DNA of 64,000 nt from Hirsutella rhossiliensis (GCF_020360975.1 NW_025408670.1:2108001-2172000), one strand, 5' to 3'; counted from the stretch's first letter, positions 47,930 through 60,250 are shown. Numbers and translations are program-made. The notes: generated by a model from the sequence alone, not told the origin.

Positions 47930-48107
47930 ATAAGAGAATCCTATAGTAGCTAGTATAAATTTCCTATATACTATTACTATAACCTTATTTAAGATAGACC
48001 TATATTAAAAGAGGGGAGGGTTTTTTCTTAAGTACTTTAGTTTTTCCTTCTTATTTAATATTAAAGTTTTAAATACCTTTAGCTAGGTCCTTAATATAAT
48101 TTTAATA
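47930..48107 (+). repeat. LINE-A 3' tail
   Basis: TTTTTTCTTAAGTACTTTAG at about 48019-48038 and the following TTAATATTAAAGTTTTAAAT match the LINE-B and SINE tails with extra C-to-T changes. It ends in an AAT-rich run. Confidence 0.8.
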
Positions 48108-48435
48108 ATAGTAATATAGTTAATTATAATAAGTATATAAGGGAACTAAAACTTTAAGGATACCTTAGATAGCTTATATAAAGCTTTATAAGTAATAAAA
48201 GATCGACCTTTTACTTTAATAAGAGATTTTTAAAGCTAATATAAGTATTAGTAAAAGTCCCTTAAAGCTCCCTTTTATCTTTAATCTTATTTCTATACTA
48301 TATAACCCCCTTATATAAAAGGCTTAGTATAATATATAGTATTTATATTATTAGTAAAGCTAATAATATAAATATAGTTAGTATTTAACCTAATAAAGCT
48401 ATTATTATAATATACTTAAAAAAGCCTTAAAAGGT
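48101..48435 (+). mobile_element. LINE-C: 5'-truncated LINE fragment (RT region)
   Basis: From about 48112 it matches the RT region of LINE-A/B that starts at the AACTATAATAAG block (about 12255 and 28412), including the GVPQGS-type region (about 48250) and an FADD-type block at about 48350-48385. It stops at 48435 where Copia-2 inserts. Abrupt starts within RT are typical of 5' truncation. It abuts the LINE-A tail directly, and I could not decide which inserted first. Confidence 0.65.
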
Positions 48436-49004
48436 TCTTAAGGTATATAAGTAAAAGCGGAATTTTAGGAAATTAAGGAATTATATAAAACTATATAATA
48501 AATAAGAAGAAGGAGTATATAGTAGGATTTTTAATAGAATTTATTAGTAGTATATTAGATATAAAAGAGGTATTAAAGTTAATAATTCTATCTTTATTTA
48601 TTAGTAGATATACTATCTTATATAAATAATTATAGTTAAACGAAAGAACTTTTTAAGACTAGATTTAAGCTACTATATAGCCCTAAGACTAAAGAATTCT
48701 ATAATACCTTAAGTATATCTAAAAGTATCTTAGTTCTACTAATATTTATATTTAAAAGAGGTTAGTTATACTAGTAATCTTAAGAGGTCTTAGCTAGTAT
48801 TTTAAGCTAGCTTTATTTATTTAATTCCCGATTATATAATAACTAGTAATACGTTTAATATATAATAATATATAAAATAATAAGCGATTCTTACTTTATA
48901 GGATAGGGTTTTATTTATAATTAATATACTACTTATTAGCTTATATAATCGGGAGAGTATAGTATAGCTACTTTATTTATAATAGGAAAATACTATTCCT
49001 TATA
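48436..49004 (-). repeat. Copia-2 3' LTR
   Basis: 569 bp, matching the solo LTR at 12267-12834 (568 bp). Left flank AAGGT (48431-48435) would be its duplication; the partner is not in the window. It is followed by the polypurine tract as GCCTCCCTTAAA (+ strand). Confidence 0.88.
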
Positions 49005-49439
49005 GCCTCCCTTAAAAAGTAGATTTATATACTATTTACTAATTTATTTATAGTAGTATATATATAGGGTAAAAACCTAATTTAGGAAAACTACTCTTAT
49101 ACCTTAATAGAATATATAAAACCCTATTCTTTCTTAGGAAAATAAAATCCTTAGGTATATACTAGTAGAAAAACCTATAGTAGGAAAAATCTATAGTTAT
49201 AATAATTATTTATAGGATAACCTTATATAAGGTAAAACCTATTATTACTAGGAAATTATTAATAAATACAAACCTAGTAAATATTTCTTTAGGAAACTTA
49301 AAAAGGAAAAACCTAGTAAGGGAAAGATATAAAAAGTATAAGAAATATCTAAAAACCACTTTTAATTACTTACGAACTTATATTAAGGATATACTATCTT
49401 TAAATTTATAGAGTAATCTAAGTCTTAATTCCTTTATAA

Positions 49440-49571
49440 AAAGATTAGCTATATTATCTTTTAATTTAATAAAAAAAACTCTTATATTAGTTTTAATATA
49501 GTAAGAGGCTAATCTTATATACTTAGACCTTTTATAAAACTCTGGATTTTCTATTAATTTAATAGTGGTAG
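49440..49571 (-). pseudogene. Copia-2 RNase H, C-terminal piece
   Basis: On the - strand about 49500-49555 reads KIQSFIKGLSI, matching Copia-1 (about 30176-30226) and the family's KNPEFHKRSKHI block ahead of a H-x-RYH motif. It ends at the Copia-3a insertion; more N-terminal sequence resumes at 55924. Confidence 0.6.
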
Positions 49572-49573
49572 TT

Positions 49574-50050
49574 CTTATAAAGAGAGATATAAGAAGTATA
49601 TATAAAATATATAAAGGTAAAAGTAAAAGTAAGGGGTCGGATAGGTAGGGTAGAGATATTTAATTCTTATAAGAGCAGCAATTATAGTAGGGGAGTAATT
49701 ATTATATTACCTTAATTCTTCTTCTTTCCTCTATCTAACGCCCCTCTTTATATCTATCTAGCATCTTAATTAATAAAGAAGATCCTACTTAAAGAAGCTA
49801 TTAATATCCTTTTAACTACTAAGCTTTTTACCGGTTTTTTCCCCTCCTTTCTAGCCGTTGCTAGTATATCCGTCTTATCTCTCGCTACCTTTATAGGAAG
49901 CTATCGCTACTTTTACTTCCCCTTATACCCCTACCCTCTTCTCTATACCTCTTTTTAGCTCCTTCTTTAAAACCTATTTTTTAGCTTCCTAGGTCCCTCG
50001 TACTAAGAGATATCTCTAAGAACTACGAAATTAAGCTACGCTTCGCGATA
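49574..50050 (-). repeat. Copia-3a 3' LTR
   Basis: About 477 bp, collinear with 55438-55923, 56341-56816 and the partial copy 62204-62490. The exact outer end is uncertain by a few bases. Confidence 0.85.
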
Positions 50051-50439
50051 TACCCCCTTAGCTATAGCTTGCCCTTATAGAAAGGGTAAAGCTAAATACC
50101 TAGGCCGGTAAGCGTATAAAGGAGGTCTTAGTCTATACTTATCCCCTACTCGAGAAATCCGGGTTTTAGCCCTAGGCTCTTTTAGACCTACTTTAGGAAA
50201 AGGGGCCTTAAGAAGGATATTAAGTCCTATAAGAAAGGGGGGCTTCTCTAAGGATAAGTCCTTAAAAAGGGGGCCTTTAAGAAGAATAAGTCCTAATTAA
50301 GCTAGGGGCCCTCCTTTAAAATAAGTCCTAATTCCTCTCTTTAGCTATAGACGTCTCCTTCCTCCTATATACTATTAGCTCCTCTTATAGACTCTTAAAG
50401 CGGGCTTCTAAGGATAGCTTTTCTTAAACGTCTTCTAGC

Positions 50440-53400
50440 CTAATTTACTATAAAAAGATAGCTAGCTTCTACTTTAGTAGGGGCTTCGTAAGACCGTTAG
50501 CTTTTATTAATACCGTTAAAACCTAATAGACGGAAATAAGTCCCCTTTAGACTTCTTAGCGTAACTAATACTAATAGATATCGATATACTATAGTTAGGT
50601 TAATAACTTACTATTTTCTATAAGAATTTATATAGTCTATATATTATCGTATTCTATAGCTAATAGGGTCGGAATTTATAGTTATAGAGATATTAATAGC
50701 TAGCTAAGGAAAATCGCTTTTTTTAACGCTTTTAAAAGAGCTAGTAGCTCTACCTCCGTACTAAAAGTTATAATAGTAGCTTACTTCGAAGCTCTCTAAG
50801 TAATAGTTCCTCTAAAAAGGGATATAATATACTCTTATAAGCTCTTTTTATCTAAGGAATTATCTATAAAAGATAAATCGGTTAAATAAAAAAAGATTTC
50901 GGTAGCTAATTTCTTCCTTTCCTACCCTCCTAGGCATAGACTATATAATCTCGTTAAATAGAGATAAAGTATAGCTCTATCTACTACTTCTTAATGCCTA
51001 GGGCTAGGATTCTAGTTATACCTAGCTAGCTAGGAGACCGTAAAAGAAATATCCGGTCTAATAGAAATAGCTAAAAAAAGTAGGGAGCCTACCTTCTATT
51101 AATATTAGTGTTTCTCTTACTCCCTAGCTTAAATAGATAGATTAAGTAAAAGCTCTTTATTTAATATAGGCATAGAGGGAAGCTTCTTATCGAGGGAATT
51201 AAGGAGGAATTTATAAGCGACCTTATCGATATAGGCGTCTTAGGTAAGCTAGATAGTCTATTATAACCTATTTTAAAGGATTCGTATCCCTAAGAACTAC
51301 TTTAGCTCCCCTAGCCTAGTTATCTTATACCTTTATTATAGGCCTCGTATAGCCTCCCTAGTAGTAGCCTCTTCCTCTTTTAGGTAGGCCTAGATAATAT
51401 CGTCGACGTAGAAAAAGACTATAATTTTACCCTTCTATATTATATACGGTTCCTAAGGGACTTTTATAAAACCTAGGGCTTTAAGGGAACCTATTAAATA
51501 CTATTACTAAAGAAGGGGTGATTTTTATAGTCTATATAGAGCTTTCCTAAGCCGTAGAACCTTTCCTAGTTATTAGAAACTAAGAGGAAGTCGTATATAA
51601 ATAACTTCTTCTTCTTAAAAAGGGTAGTTAATAAAGGCGTTAACTATATCTATCTAATCGAGCTCGAGGTTAAATTCTACTACTATAGCTATAAGGGTCC
51701 GAAAAGACATCCCTACTAAGGTAGTTACCTTAGTAGGTAGATCCCCCTTTTACTATTAATTCCTATAAATAACTAGCCGGGCTTTATACTTTTAAAGGAA
51801 GCTATATTTATTAGTCTTATAGATAAAGACCTACTTATAGCTAAGGACCTATTTTCCTCTTACCTTTTCCTTTAAGACCTCTTCGAAAGACCCTATCTCC
51901 TCGTATAAGGCTAGGTAGTCTTTCTAGGCCTAGAAAAACTAGTCTTTAAAGAGGTGTTTTTCTAGCTGCTTTTAGTTTACTAGTAGGTCCGGGAGGTCTC
52001 TTTTATATACCTTCCTTGCTAATAGAGGCTTAAAAAGCCGGCCTACTATAAATGCTCTATAGGAACCGTCTTCTATAGGCGTTAGATAGAAGTCGGAAAA
52101 ATAATCGAAATAAGGGAGTAATTAGTCTTCTTTTATATCGGGCCCTATAACTTCCTTTGCTTCTTAAAGCAGGGATAAAAAAGCAGCTAGGTAATCCTTT
52201 AAGAGAGGTACCTTTCCTACCCCCTTAGGGGTTAAGATAGGAAGACTAACCGAAAAAGCTACTTTTAGATCTTCTTCTTATTTTATAAGAGGAGGCGTAG
52301 GGAGGTAGGCGTATTCTAGCTCTACCGCTTTCTTATAGTCTCCTTCTTTATCTAGATTATCTAATCTAGCAGCTTCCTCTTTTTCCTTTTCTTCGAAGTC
52401 GGCGTTATCCTTAACTACTTCGACGTTAGTTTCTTTTTCTATTTCCTTATCTAGGACCTCTTCTTAAAACTATTAGGAAGGGGGGATTTAAATCTTCTAA
52501 ATTAGCTATTATTAAGAGAGTAAGAGGGGCTATTAATCCTTCTTTCCGTCGAAGAAGCTAGATTCGTCGAAAATTATATCCCTAGTTAATATAACCTTCT
52601 ATAAAAGAGGAATCTAGATCTAGAAGATATTCGTAGAATTATAACTAATAAGGTAACTAATAAAGGCTCTAGGATTAAGCTTTCTTTTCTTCTTCCTTTT
52701 TAGCTACGTATCGGTAGTTATAGCGTATGCCTTATAGCTATAGGCATAAAGGTAGGCTAGCGAGGCCCTCTTCTCTATAAAGAGCTTAAGTAAGGATTTT
52801 TAGTTTATTCTTTAGTTTAGTTCCCTAGGGTCTTTAGGGTCCCTAGGGGTCCGGTTCTATAAGTAATAGGCGGTCTTAACGACTTCCCTCTAAAGGTCGT
52901 ATAGAAGCTTTATAGTAAGTCTTATTATATAGGCCCTTTCTATTATAGTACCCCCTAATCTTTCTGCCCCTCCGTTCTAAGCCTAGGTATTTAGTGCTAA
53001 CGGGAGGGGTAAAATGCCCCTTTTTCGAAGCTAATTTAAGATATCCTTTATAAATAGCTCTCCGTTAGACCGTATCTTCTTTACCTCGTAGCTAAAGTAG
53101 GAATTTATCTAGTTAACGAAGTCCTAGAGGGTAAACTAGTTATACTTACTTAGGTAGGTCCGTAAGAAATAAGGGAAAACTATCCTTAAAAAGGCGTCTA
53201 TAAAAAACATTACCCTAATAAAGCTTTCTTAATCCCTAGAGACGTCGGTCTAGTTAACCTAAATTTCCTTATATAGCTAGTCCGGCCGTAAAGGCGTTCG
53301 TCTAGAAATTCGTCTCTTAGTCTTTCCTTAGCTATAGAATTTATATTTAATAGTCTTTAGGCCCCTTATTTATACGCCCTATTATTAGCCTAGCTTATAT

Positions 53401-53500
53401 AAAGCTAGGGGGCCCGGGTAACTAAGTCGTGCGTACTAAAAAAGACCGTCTCCTTAGGCTGCTAAAAGAGGGTCCTTTAAACCTACCCTCTTAGTAGGGA
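50440..53500 (-). pseudogene. Copia-3a pol: integrase, RT, RNase H
   Basis: On the - strand. Integrase: NGGAERLGGTIIERA (about 52935-52985), the NG-x-AER block, and TAYYL-stop-NRT (about 52855). RT: FRTLIAIVVEFNLELD (about 51655-51705), VLRLRKALYRL (about 51530-51562) and IIVFFYVDDIIWAY (about 51385-51427), with an intact YVDD. RNase H: YIDIY (about 50585), then GLISVY-stop-VL and ADGLTK-like sequence read as ANGLTKPLL (about 50475-50505). The clearest pol in the window, but with stops at Gln/Trp codons. Confidence 0.88.
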
Positions 53501-53899
53501 AAGCTAACTTCTTAAGGGATTCCTTCTTAAGGATAGGTCGGAATTCGAGAATAAATTAATAGAAATTCTCCTTAATAAGCCTAATAGTTTAATTCTTCTA
53601 GACTAGCCTCGTAGGCTTAGACGTTATATCTTAAAAGATCCCTTCCTTTCGAAGAAGGTAGAAGGAAATTAAGCTTATTAAAAATCGAGGGCAAAAAGCT
53701 ACCCTTTTTCGTCGAAGAATTTATATAGATCTATTAGGTAATTTTATCGTGAAATTTACCCTTCTATATCCCTCTATCTATACGGTTAATTCCCCGGCAA
53801 TAAGATATTCCCTTTATGCCTTCTTAAAGGACTAGAATCGTAAGAGTATATTATAGATATCGAGGGAAGTACTAGAGTTAAGGATAGCTGATTTTTATA

Positions 53900-55430
53900 G
53901 GGGATAATCGGAGGGCTTTAACGGTTAGTCTTAGCCTTATTAATCTATAGGGAAGATAAAGGCCGGATTTACTATACTAACGATTTTTCCTCGAATTTAT
54001 AGCTCGAATAAGGGCAGCGGCGTTAGTTACTATTTCTTTGCAACCTAAATCTCGTCTATCTTCTTCTATAATAAGGGGTCCTCCTTAAGAGACTATTATA
54101 TTATTTCTTATAGCCTCTTTAAAGGGTTAAATCCTTTAGGTCGGTTTTCCTCGAAGACCTACTAGTATTATAATAATCGATAGCCTAGGGATTTATAGGC
54201 TAAGCAGCCGTTTCGCTTAGTCTTTCGTTTCTTCGAGGAATCCTTATCCCGATCCGGAAGGTCTGCTTAAAAACCCCCCCTTTTTACCCTTTACTACTAA
54301 TTTTAATAAAGAGGTTCGATTTCGACTAGTTCCTTAATTTTTCGACTAACGGACTAAAAGGTCTATTAAGGGACTAGTCGGGCCGGTCTAACTAACGGGA
54401 CCGGGGCCGGGCCTAGAGTAAGATATAGAGCCGGGGCTAGGGCTATAGCTATAGTTAACGACGGCGTTAAGGCTCTCGAGGGAGGAGGAGCTAAAAGAGC
54501 AATAACTATAGCAGCAGCAGCGGGAGCCGTAGTAATAGGGGCTATAGCAGCTATAGGGGTAGTAGGTCGAGCTGTCTAGGTCGAGTGCTAGCTACGAAGG
54601 AATAAGACTACTTATTATTATACTCTAGCAGCCTCTTTATCTAGTTCCTAGCTAGCCTCTTAAAAGATAGTCGAGTAACCGTTACTAATAAGCTTTATTA
54701 GTAGAGATATATCCTATAGCTACTAGCTAGAAAGAGCTTCTATAAGGAAGTATTAGTTAGCTTCCTCGAGGATTTCTTCCTACTTAGCTAGCTACGAAGA
54801 AGCTAGTAGGTTCCTAGTAGAAAAAGCTCCTAGGTAGGCCGTATAGGTCTTCTTAATACGGTTAGTTATATAACCTTTCGAGGGCGCTATTAAGGTCTCG
54901 AGCTTTAAAAGCTACTGCCTAGGAGTCTCTTTCTCTCGAAGAGAGATTAGCTTTACGGCACTAACGGATTCCGTTATTGCTATACGAGCAGCCGTTAGTA
55001 GCTTCGTTTCGTAAAGGTATTCATTACGGTGACTCTCGTAGTTACCTAAGGCAGTAGAAAAAGCTCTCTATTATATAGAGGTTAGCTCGGAGAAGAGGGT
55101 AGCTCCCTCTATAAAGTCCGTTGCCCTAGGACAAAGAGGGGGCTCGAGAGGGTCCTGCTTATTAGAGAAGACTAAATTATAGATAGTTCTATTTATACGA
55201 GCCCGTAGCTCCTTTACCTACTTATCCTAATCTTAGGGCTCTATAAGAATTATCCTACGGACTATAGGGACGGTAGAGGAGTCGTTTTTCAATATTATTA
55301 CAAGGAAAGGTAGAAATGTCGGTTAAAAATCAGCTTTTCTAGTAAGAGGGGTAAAAGGAAGCTATAAGGGATATAAGAAAGGTGCCTTTTATAGCAGCCG
55401 GAAGGTATAGGAATACTATTCCTCCTAGGC
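53900..55430 (-). pseudogene. Copia-3a gag-like region, Ala/Pro-rich
   Basis: The sequence between integrase/protease and the 5' LTR. On the - strand about 54400-54600 is low-complexity, rich in GCT/CCT-type codons, and the + strand shows GCAGCAGCAGCGGGAGCC. Copia-3c has the same region on the + strand (about 63420-63600, APIAAIAPTTTAPATTT). Around 54000-54200 the frame reads GGPLIIEEDRRDLGCKEIV. No confident CCHC knuckle seen. Confidence 0.5.
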
Positions 55431-55437
55431 TTATAAC

Positions 55438-55923
55438 TCTCGCGAAGAGAGATATAAGAAATATATATAAAATATATAAAGGTAAAATTAAAAGTAAGGG
55501 GTCGGATAGGTAGGGCAGAGAGATTTAATTCTTATAGGAGTAGTAATAAAGGTAAGGGAGTAATTATTATATTGCCTTAATTATCCTTCTTTCTTCTATC
55601 TAACGCCCCTCTTTATACCCGTTTAGCATCTCGATTAATAAAGAAGATCTTACTTAAAGAAGCTACTAATATCCTTTCGACTACCGAGCTTTTTACCGGT
55701 TTTTCCCCTCCTTTTTAGCCGTTGCCGGCCTATCCGTCTTATCTCTCGCTACCTCTATAGGAAGCTATCGCTACTTCTACTTCCCCTTATACCCCTACCC
55801 TCCTTTCTATACCTCTTTTTAGCTCCTTCTTCCTTCTTCTATACTAGGTATTTTTAGCTTCCTTAGTCCCTCGTACTAAGGGATATCTCTAAGAACTACG
55901 AAATTAGGCTACGCTTCGCGATA
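55438..55923 (-). repeat. Copia-3a 5' LTR
   Basis: About 486 bp. The gag-side border reads TTATAACTCTCGCGAAGAG on the + strand. A short tract near 55830 differs from the 3' LTR (CTTCCTTCTTCTATACTAGG instead of CTTTAAAACC), a small replacement. Confidence 0.85.
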
Positions 55924-56340
55924 AATATACTTTACCTTATAGGTAGAAAGGGTAATAGCTTTCTACTTAAAGTAAGCTTAGCTTATTATATTATTATATA
56001 TATAAAAATAGTAAATAGAAAAGGATTTTCTGTTTATTAAATCTAACGCTTAGCTAGAGTTAGTAAAACTATTTATATATAGATAGGTAAAAGGGATATT
56101 ATAATTATATTTAATCTTTAGGCTAAGGAATATATTTAAATATTTCTAAATTATATTTAAACCGTTAAAATATATCTAGTTAAGCTTAGCTATAAATCTA
56201 ATATAGTAAATTATAGAATATAAGATATCTAGCCTAGTAAATAAGGCTAAGTATAATAAAGATCCTATTTCTTTCTAAGATTATAATATATCTTTTTTAG
56301 AAGGTAATTCCTTTACTTTTATAAGCTTAAAGCCTCTTAT
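55924..56340 (-). pseudogene. Copia-2 RNase H / RT 3' piece between Copia-3a and 3b
   Basis: Collinear with about 30390-30740 of Copia-1: GGATTTTCTGTTTATTAAAT and TATTTAAATATTTCTAAATT correspond to similar blocks there. It represents the connection to RNase H. Ends at 56340 where the Copia-3b LTR starts. Confidence 0.6.
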
Positions 56341-56816
56341 TCTTATAAAGAGAGATATAAAAAGTAAATAAAAATATATAAAGGTAAAATCAAAAGTAAA
56401 GGGTTAGATAGATAGGATAGAAAGATTTATTTCTTATAAGGGCAGTAATTATAGTAAGGGAATAATTATTATATTACCTTAATTATCCCTCTTTCCTTTA
56501 TTTAATACCTTTCTTTATACCTATTTAGTATCTTAATTAATAAAGAAGATCCTATTTAAAGAAGCTACTACTATCCTTTTAACTACTAAGCTTTTTACTA
56601 GTTTTTCCTTTCTTTTCTAGCTATTACTAATATATCCGTCTTATCTTTTACTACCTTTATAGGAAGCTATCGCTACTTTTACTTCCCTTCTTACCCTTAC
56701 CCTCCTCTTTATACCTTCTTTTAGCTCCTTCCTTAAAACTTATTTTTTAGCTTCCTAGGTCCCTTATACTAAGGGATATCTCTAAGAACTATAAAATTAA
56801 GCTACGCTTTATAATA
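56341..56816 (-). repeat. Copia-3b 3' LTR
   Basis: About 476 bp. The end reads CTTTATAATA where Copia-3a has CTTCGCGATA, a CG-to-TA decay series. Confidence 0.85.
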
Positions 56817-57179
56817 TACCCCCTTAGCTATAGCCTACCCTTATAGAAAGGGTAAAGCTAAATACCTAGGCCGGTAAGTATATAAAGGAGGTCTTAGTTT
56901 ATACTTATCCCTTACTTAAGAAATCCGGGTTTTAGCCCTAGGCTCTTTTAGACTTACTTTAGGAAAAAGGGGCCTTAAGGAGGAAATTAAGTCCTATAAG
57001 AAAGGGGGGCTTCTCTAAGGATAAGTCTTTAAAAAGGGGGCCTTTAAAAAGAATAAGTCCTAATTAAGCTAGGGGCCCTCCTTTAAAATAAGTCCTAATT
57101 CCTCTCTTTAGCTATAGATGTCTCCTTCTTTTTATATACTATTAGCTCCTCTTATAGACTCTTAAGGCGGGGCTTCTAA

Positions 57180-60100
57180 GGATAGCTTCTCTTAAACGTC
57201 TTCTAGCTTAATTTACTATAAAAAGATAGCTAGCTTTTACTTTAGTAAGGGCTTTATAAGACTATTAGCTTTTATTAATACTATTAAAACCTAATAAAGA
57301 AAAATAAGTCCCTTTTAAACTTCTTAGTATAACTAATACTAATAGATATCGATATACTATAGCTAGGTTAATAGCTTACTATTTTCCTTTATAAGAATTT
57401 ATATAGTCTATATATTATTATATTTTATAGCTAATAGGGTCGGAATTTATAGTTATAAAGATATTAATAGCTAGCTAAGGAAAATCGCTTCTTTTAACTC
57501 TTTTAAAAGAGCTAGTAGCTTTACCTTTATACTTTAAGTTATAACGGTAGCTTACTTTAAAGCTCTTTAAGTATTAGTTCCTTTAAAAAGGGATATAATA
57601 TACTCTTATAAGCTCTTTTTATCTAAGGAATTATCTATAAAAGATAAATCGCTTAAATAAAAGAAGATTTTAGTAGCTAGTTTCCTTCCCTACCGTTTTA
57701 AGCGTAGACTATATAATCTTATTAAATAAAGATAAAGGATTACTTAGTCTACTACTTCTTAATGCCTAGGGCTAGGATTCTAGTTATACTTAGCTAGCTA
57801 AGAGACTATAAAAGAGATATCCGGTCTAATAGAAATAGCTAAAAAAAGTAAGGAGACTACCTTTTATTAATATTAGTATTTCTCTTACTCCTTAGCTTAA
57901 AAGGACGGATTAGGTAAAAGCTTTTTATTTAATATAGGTATAAAAGGAAGCTTCTTATCGAGGGAATAAAGAAGGAATTTATAAGCGACCTTATTAATAT
58001 AGGCGTCCTAGGTAAGCTAGATAGTCTATTAGGACTTATTTTAAAGGATTTATATCCTTAGGAACTACTTTAGCTCCCTTAGCTTAGTTATCTTATACCT
58101 TTATTATAAGCCTTTTATACCCTCCTTAGTATTTACTTCTTTCTCTTTTAAGTAGGCCTAGATAATATTATTAATATAGAAAAAAACTATGATTTTACCC
58201 CTTTATATTATATACGGTTCTTAAGGGACTTTCTTAAAGCCTAGGGCTTCGAGGGAACCTATTAAATACTATTACTAAAGAAAGAGCGATCTTTATAATC
58301 TATATAGAGCTTTCTTAAGCTATAGAACCTTTCTTAGTTATTAGAAACTAAGAGGAAGTTATATATAAATAACTTCTTTTTCCTTAAGTAAGTAGTTAAT
58401 AAAGGCATTAACTATATCTATTTAATTAAGTTTAAGGTCGAATTCTACTACTATAGCTATAAGGGTCTAAAAAGATATTCCTATTAAAGTAGTTACCTTA
58501 GTAAGAAGATCCCCTTTTTCTTACTAGTTCCTATAAATAACTAGCTAGGCTTTATACTTTTTAAGGAACCTATATTTATTAGTCTTATAAATAAAGACCT
58601 ACTTATAGCTAAGGACCTATTTTCCTCTTACTTTTTCCTTAAGGACCTCTTTAAAAGACCCTATCTCTTTATATAAAGCTAGGTAGTCTTTCTATACCTA
58701 GAAAAACTAGTCTTTAAAAGGGTGTTTTTCTAGCTGCTTTTAATTTACTAGTAGGTCTAGGAGGTCTCTTTTATATACCTTCCTTACTAATAGTAGCTTA
58801 AAAGGCTAGCCTACTATAAACGCTTTATAGGAACTATCTTTTATAAGCGTTAAATAAAAGTTAGAAAAACAATCGAAATAAAGGAGAAATTAATCTTCTT
58901 TATATTAGGCCTTATACCTTCCTTTACTTTTTAAAGTAAGGATAAAAAGGTAGCTAGGTAATCCTTTAAGAAAGGTACCTTTCCTACCCCCTTAGGGGTT
59001 AAGATAGGAAGACTAACCGAAAAAGCTACTTTTAGATCTTCTTCTTATTTTATAAGAGGAGGCATAGGAAGGTAAGCGTATTCTAGCTCTATTGCTTTCC
59101 TATAATCTCCTTCTTTATTTAGATTATCTAATCTAATAGCTTCCTCTTTTTTAAAGTTAGCGTTATTATTAACTACTTTAACGTTAGTTTCTTCTTTTAT
59201 TTCTTTATCTAAGACCTCTTCTTAAGACTATTAAGAAGGGGGAATTTAGATCTTTTAAATTAGCTAATATTAAGAGAGTAAGAGGGGCTATTAATCCCTC
59301 TTTCTATTAAAAGAGCTAGATTCGTCGAAAATTATATCCCTAGTTAAAATAACCTTCTATAAAAGAGGAATCTAGATCTAAAAGATATTTATAAAATTAT
59401 AACTAACGAGGTAACTAATAAAGGCTCTAGGATTAAGCTTTATTTTCTTCTTCCTTTTTAGCTATATATTAGTAGTTCTTATATATACCTTATAGCTATA
59501 GGTATAAAGGTAGGCTAGCGAGGCCCTCCTTTTCGTAAAGAGCTTAAGGGGGGATTTTTAGTTTATTCCTTAGTTTAGTTCCCTAGGGTCCTTAAGGTCC
59601 CTAGGGGTCCGGTTCCAAAAGTAATAGGCGGTCTTAACGACTTCCCTTTAAAGGTCGTATAGAAGCTTTATAGTAAGTCTTATTATATAGGCCCTTTTTA
59701 TTATAGCACCCCTTAATCTTTCTACCCCTCCGTTCTAGGCCTAGGTATTTAGTATTAATAGGAGGGGTAAAATATCCTTTTTTATAGCTATTTTAAGATA
59801 TCCTTTATAAATAGCTCTTTATTAAACTATATCTTCTTTAACTTATAGCTAAAGTAGGATTTTATTTAGTTAATAAAGTCCTATAAAGTAAACTAGTTAT
59901 ACTTACTTAGGTAGGTCTATAAGAAATAAGGGAAAACTATCCTTAAAAAAGCGTCTATAAAAAACATTACCTTAATAAAGCTTTCTTAGTCCTTAGAGAT
60001 ATTAGTTTAATCGACCTAAACTTCCTTATATAGCTAGTCTAGCTATATAAGCGTTTATCTAGAAATTTATCTCTTAGTTTTTCCTTAGCTATAGTATTTA

Positions 60101-60250
60101 TATTTAATAGTCTTTAGGCCCTTTATTCGTACGCCTTATTATTAACCTAGGTTATATAAAGCTAGGGGGCCTAGGTAACTAAGTTATACGTACTAAAGAA
60201 GACCGTCTCCTTAGGCTACTAAAAGAAGGTCCTTTATAGTAGACCTATTC
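57180..60250 (-). pseudogene. Copia-3b pol remnant
   Basis: Collinear with Copia-3a pol. The RT catalytic block (about 58155-58200) now reads FFYINNII in place of FFYVDDII, both Asp codons mutated. The integrase block lies at about 59700-59760, RNase H at about 57230-57440. Many more stops than Copia-3a. Confidence 0.75.

Larger units (their letters stand above)
7908..48100 (+). mobile_element. LINE-A: full-length fungal LINE split by LINE-B and Copia-1
   Basis: A non-LTR retrotransposon in three pieces: 7908-8919 (5' part of ORF1), 26112-28945 (rest of ORF1, endonuclease, most of RT) and 44621-about 48100 (end of ORF2, antisense ORF, 3' tail). LINE-B is inserted after 8919 with a 16-bp duplication and Copia-1 after 28945 with duplication AAGAT (28941-28945 / 44616-44620). 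The joined element is about 7.33 kb, like LINE-B. It resembles Tad/I-type fungal LINEs: CCHC ORF1, APE-type endonuclease, RT, C-terminal Cys/His motif. The left flank AGTAATAGTAGT (about 7896) resembles AATAATAGTAAT near 48105, a possible duplication. It is more CpG-depleted than LINE-B, so older. Confidence 0.8.
49572..55923 (-). mobile_element. Copia-3a: nearly complete, lightly RIPed Copia element
   Basis: About 6.35 kb with LTRs at about 49574-50050 and 55438-55923, both ending CTTCGCGATA on the + strand. Internal region on the - strand: gag (Ala/Pro-rich), integrase, RT, RNase H. It retains many CA/TG dinucleotides (GCAGCAGCAGCG at about 54511, GCGTATGCC at about 52725), so mutation is much lighter than in Copia-3b. 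Even so, stops occur. No clean 5-bp duplication, because the Copia-2 target has lost sequence. Confidence 0.85.
48436..56340 (-). mobile_element. Copia-2: partial Copia element split by Copia-3a
   Basis: On the - strand the 3' LTR is 49004-48436, preceded by internal pieces 49571-49005 and 56340-55924. Those align with the RNase H end and 3' region of Copia-1 (about 29650-30700). The remaining 5' part is missing: Copia-3b starts at 56341 and the window ends before any continuation. About 150 bp of Copia-2, relative to Copia-1, is absent where Copia-3a sits, so that insertion was accompanied or followed by a deletion. Confidence 0.75.

Noticed and set aside
54400..54600. GCAGCAGCAG run as an expanded trinucleotide repeat
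   Set aside because: It is the reverse strand of an Ala/Pro-rich low-complexity part of the Copia-3 gag, found also in Copia-3b and 3c in decayed form.
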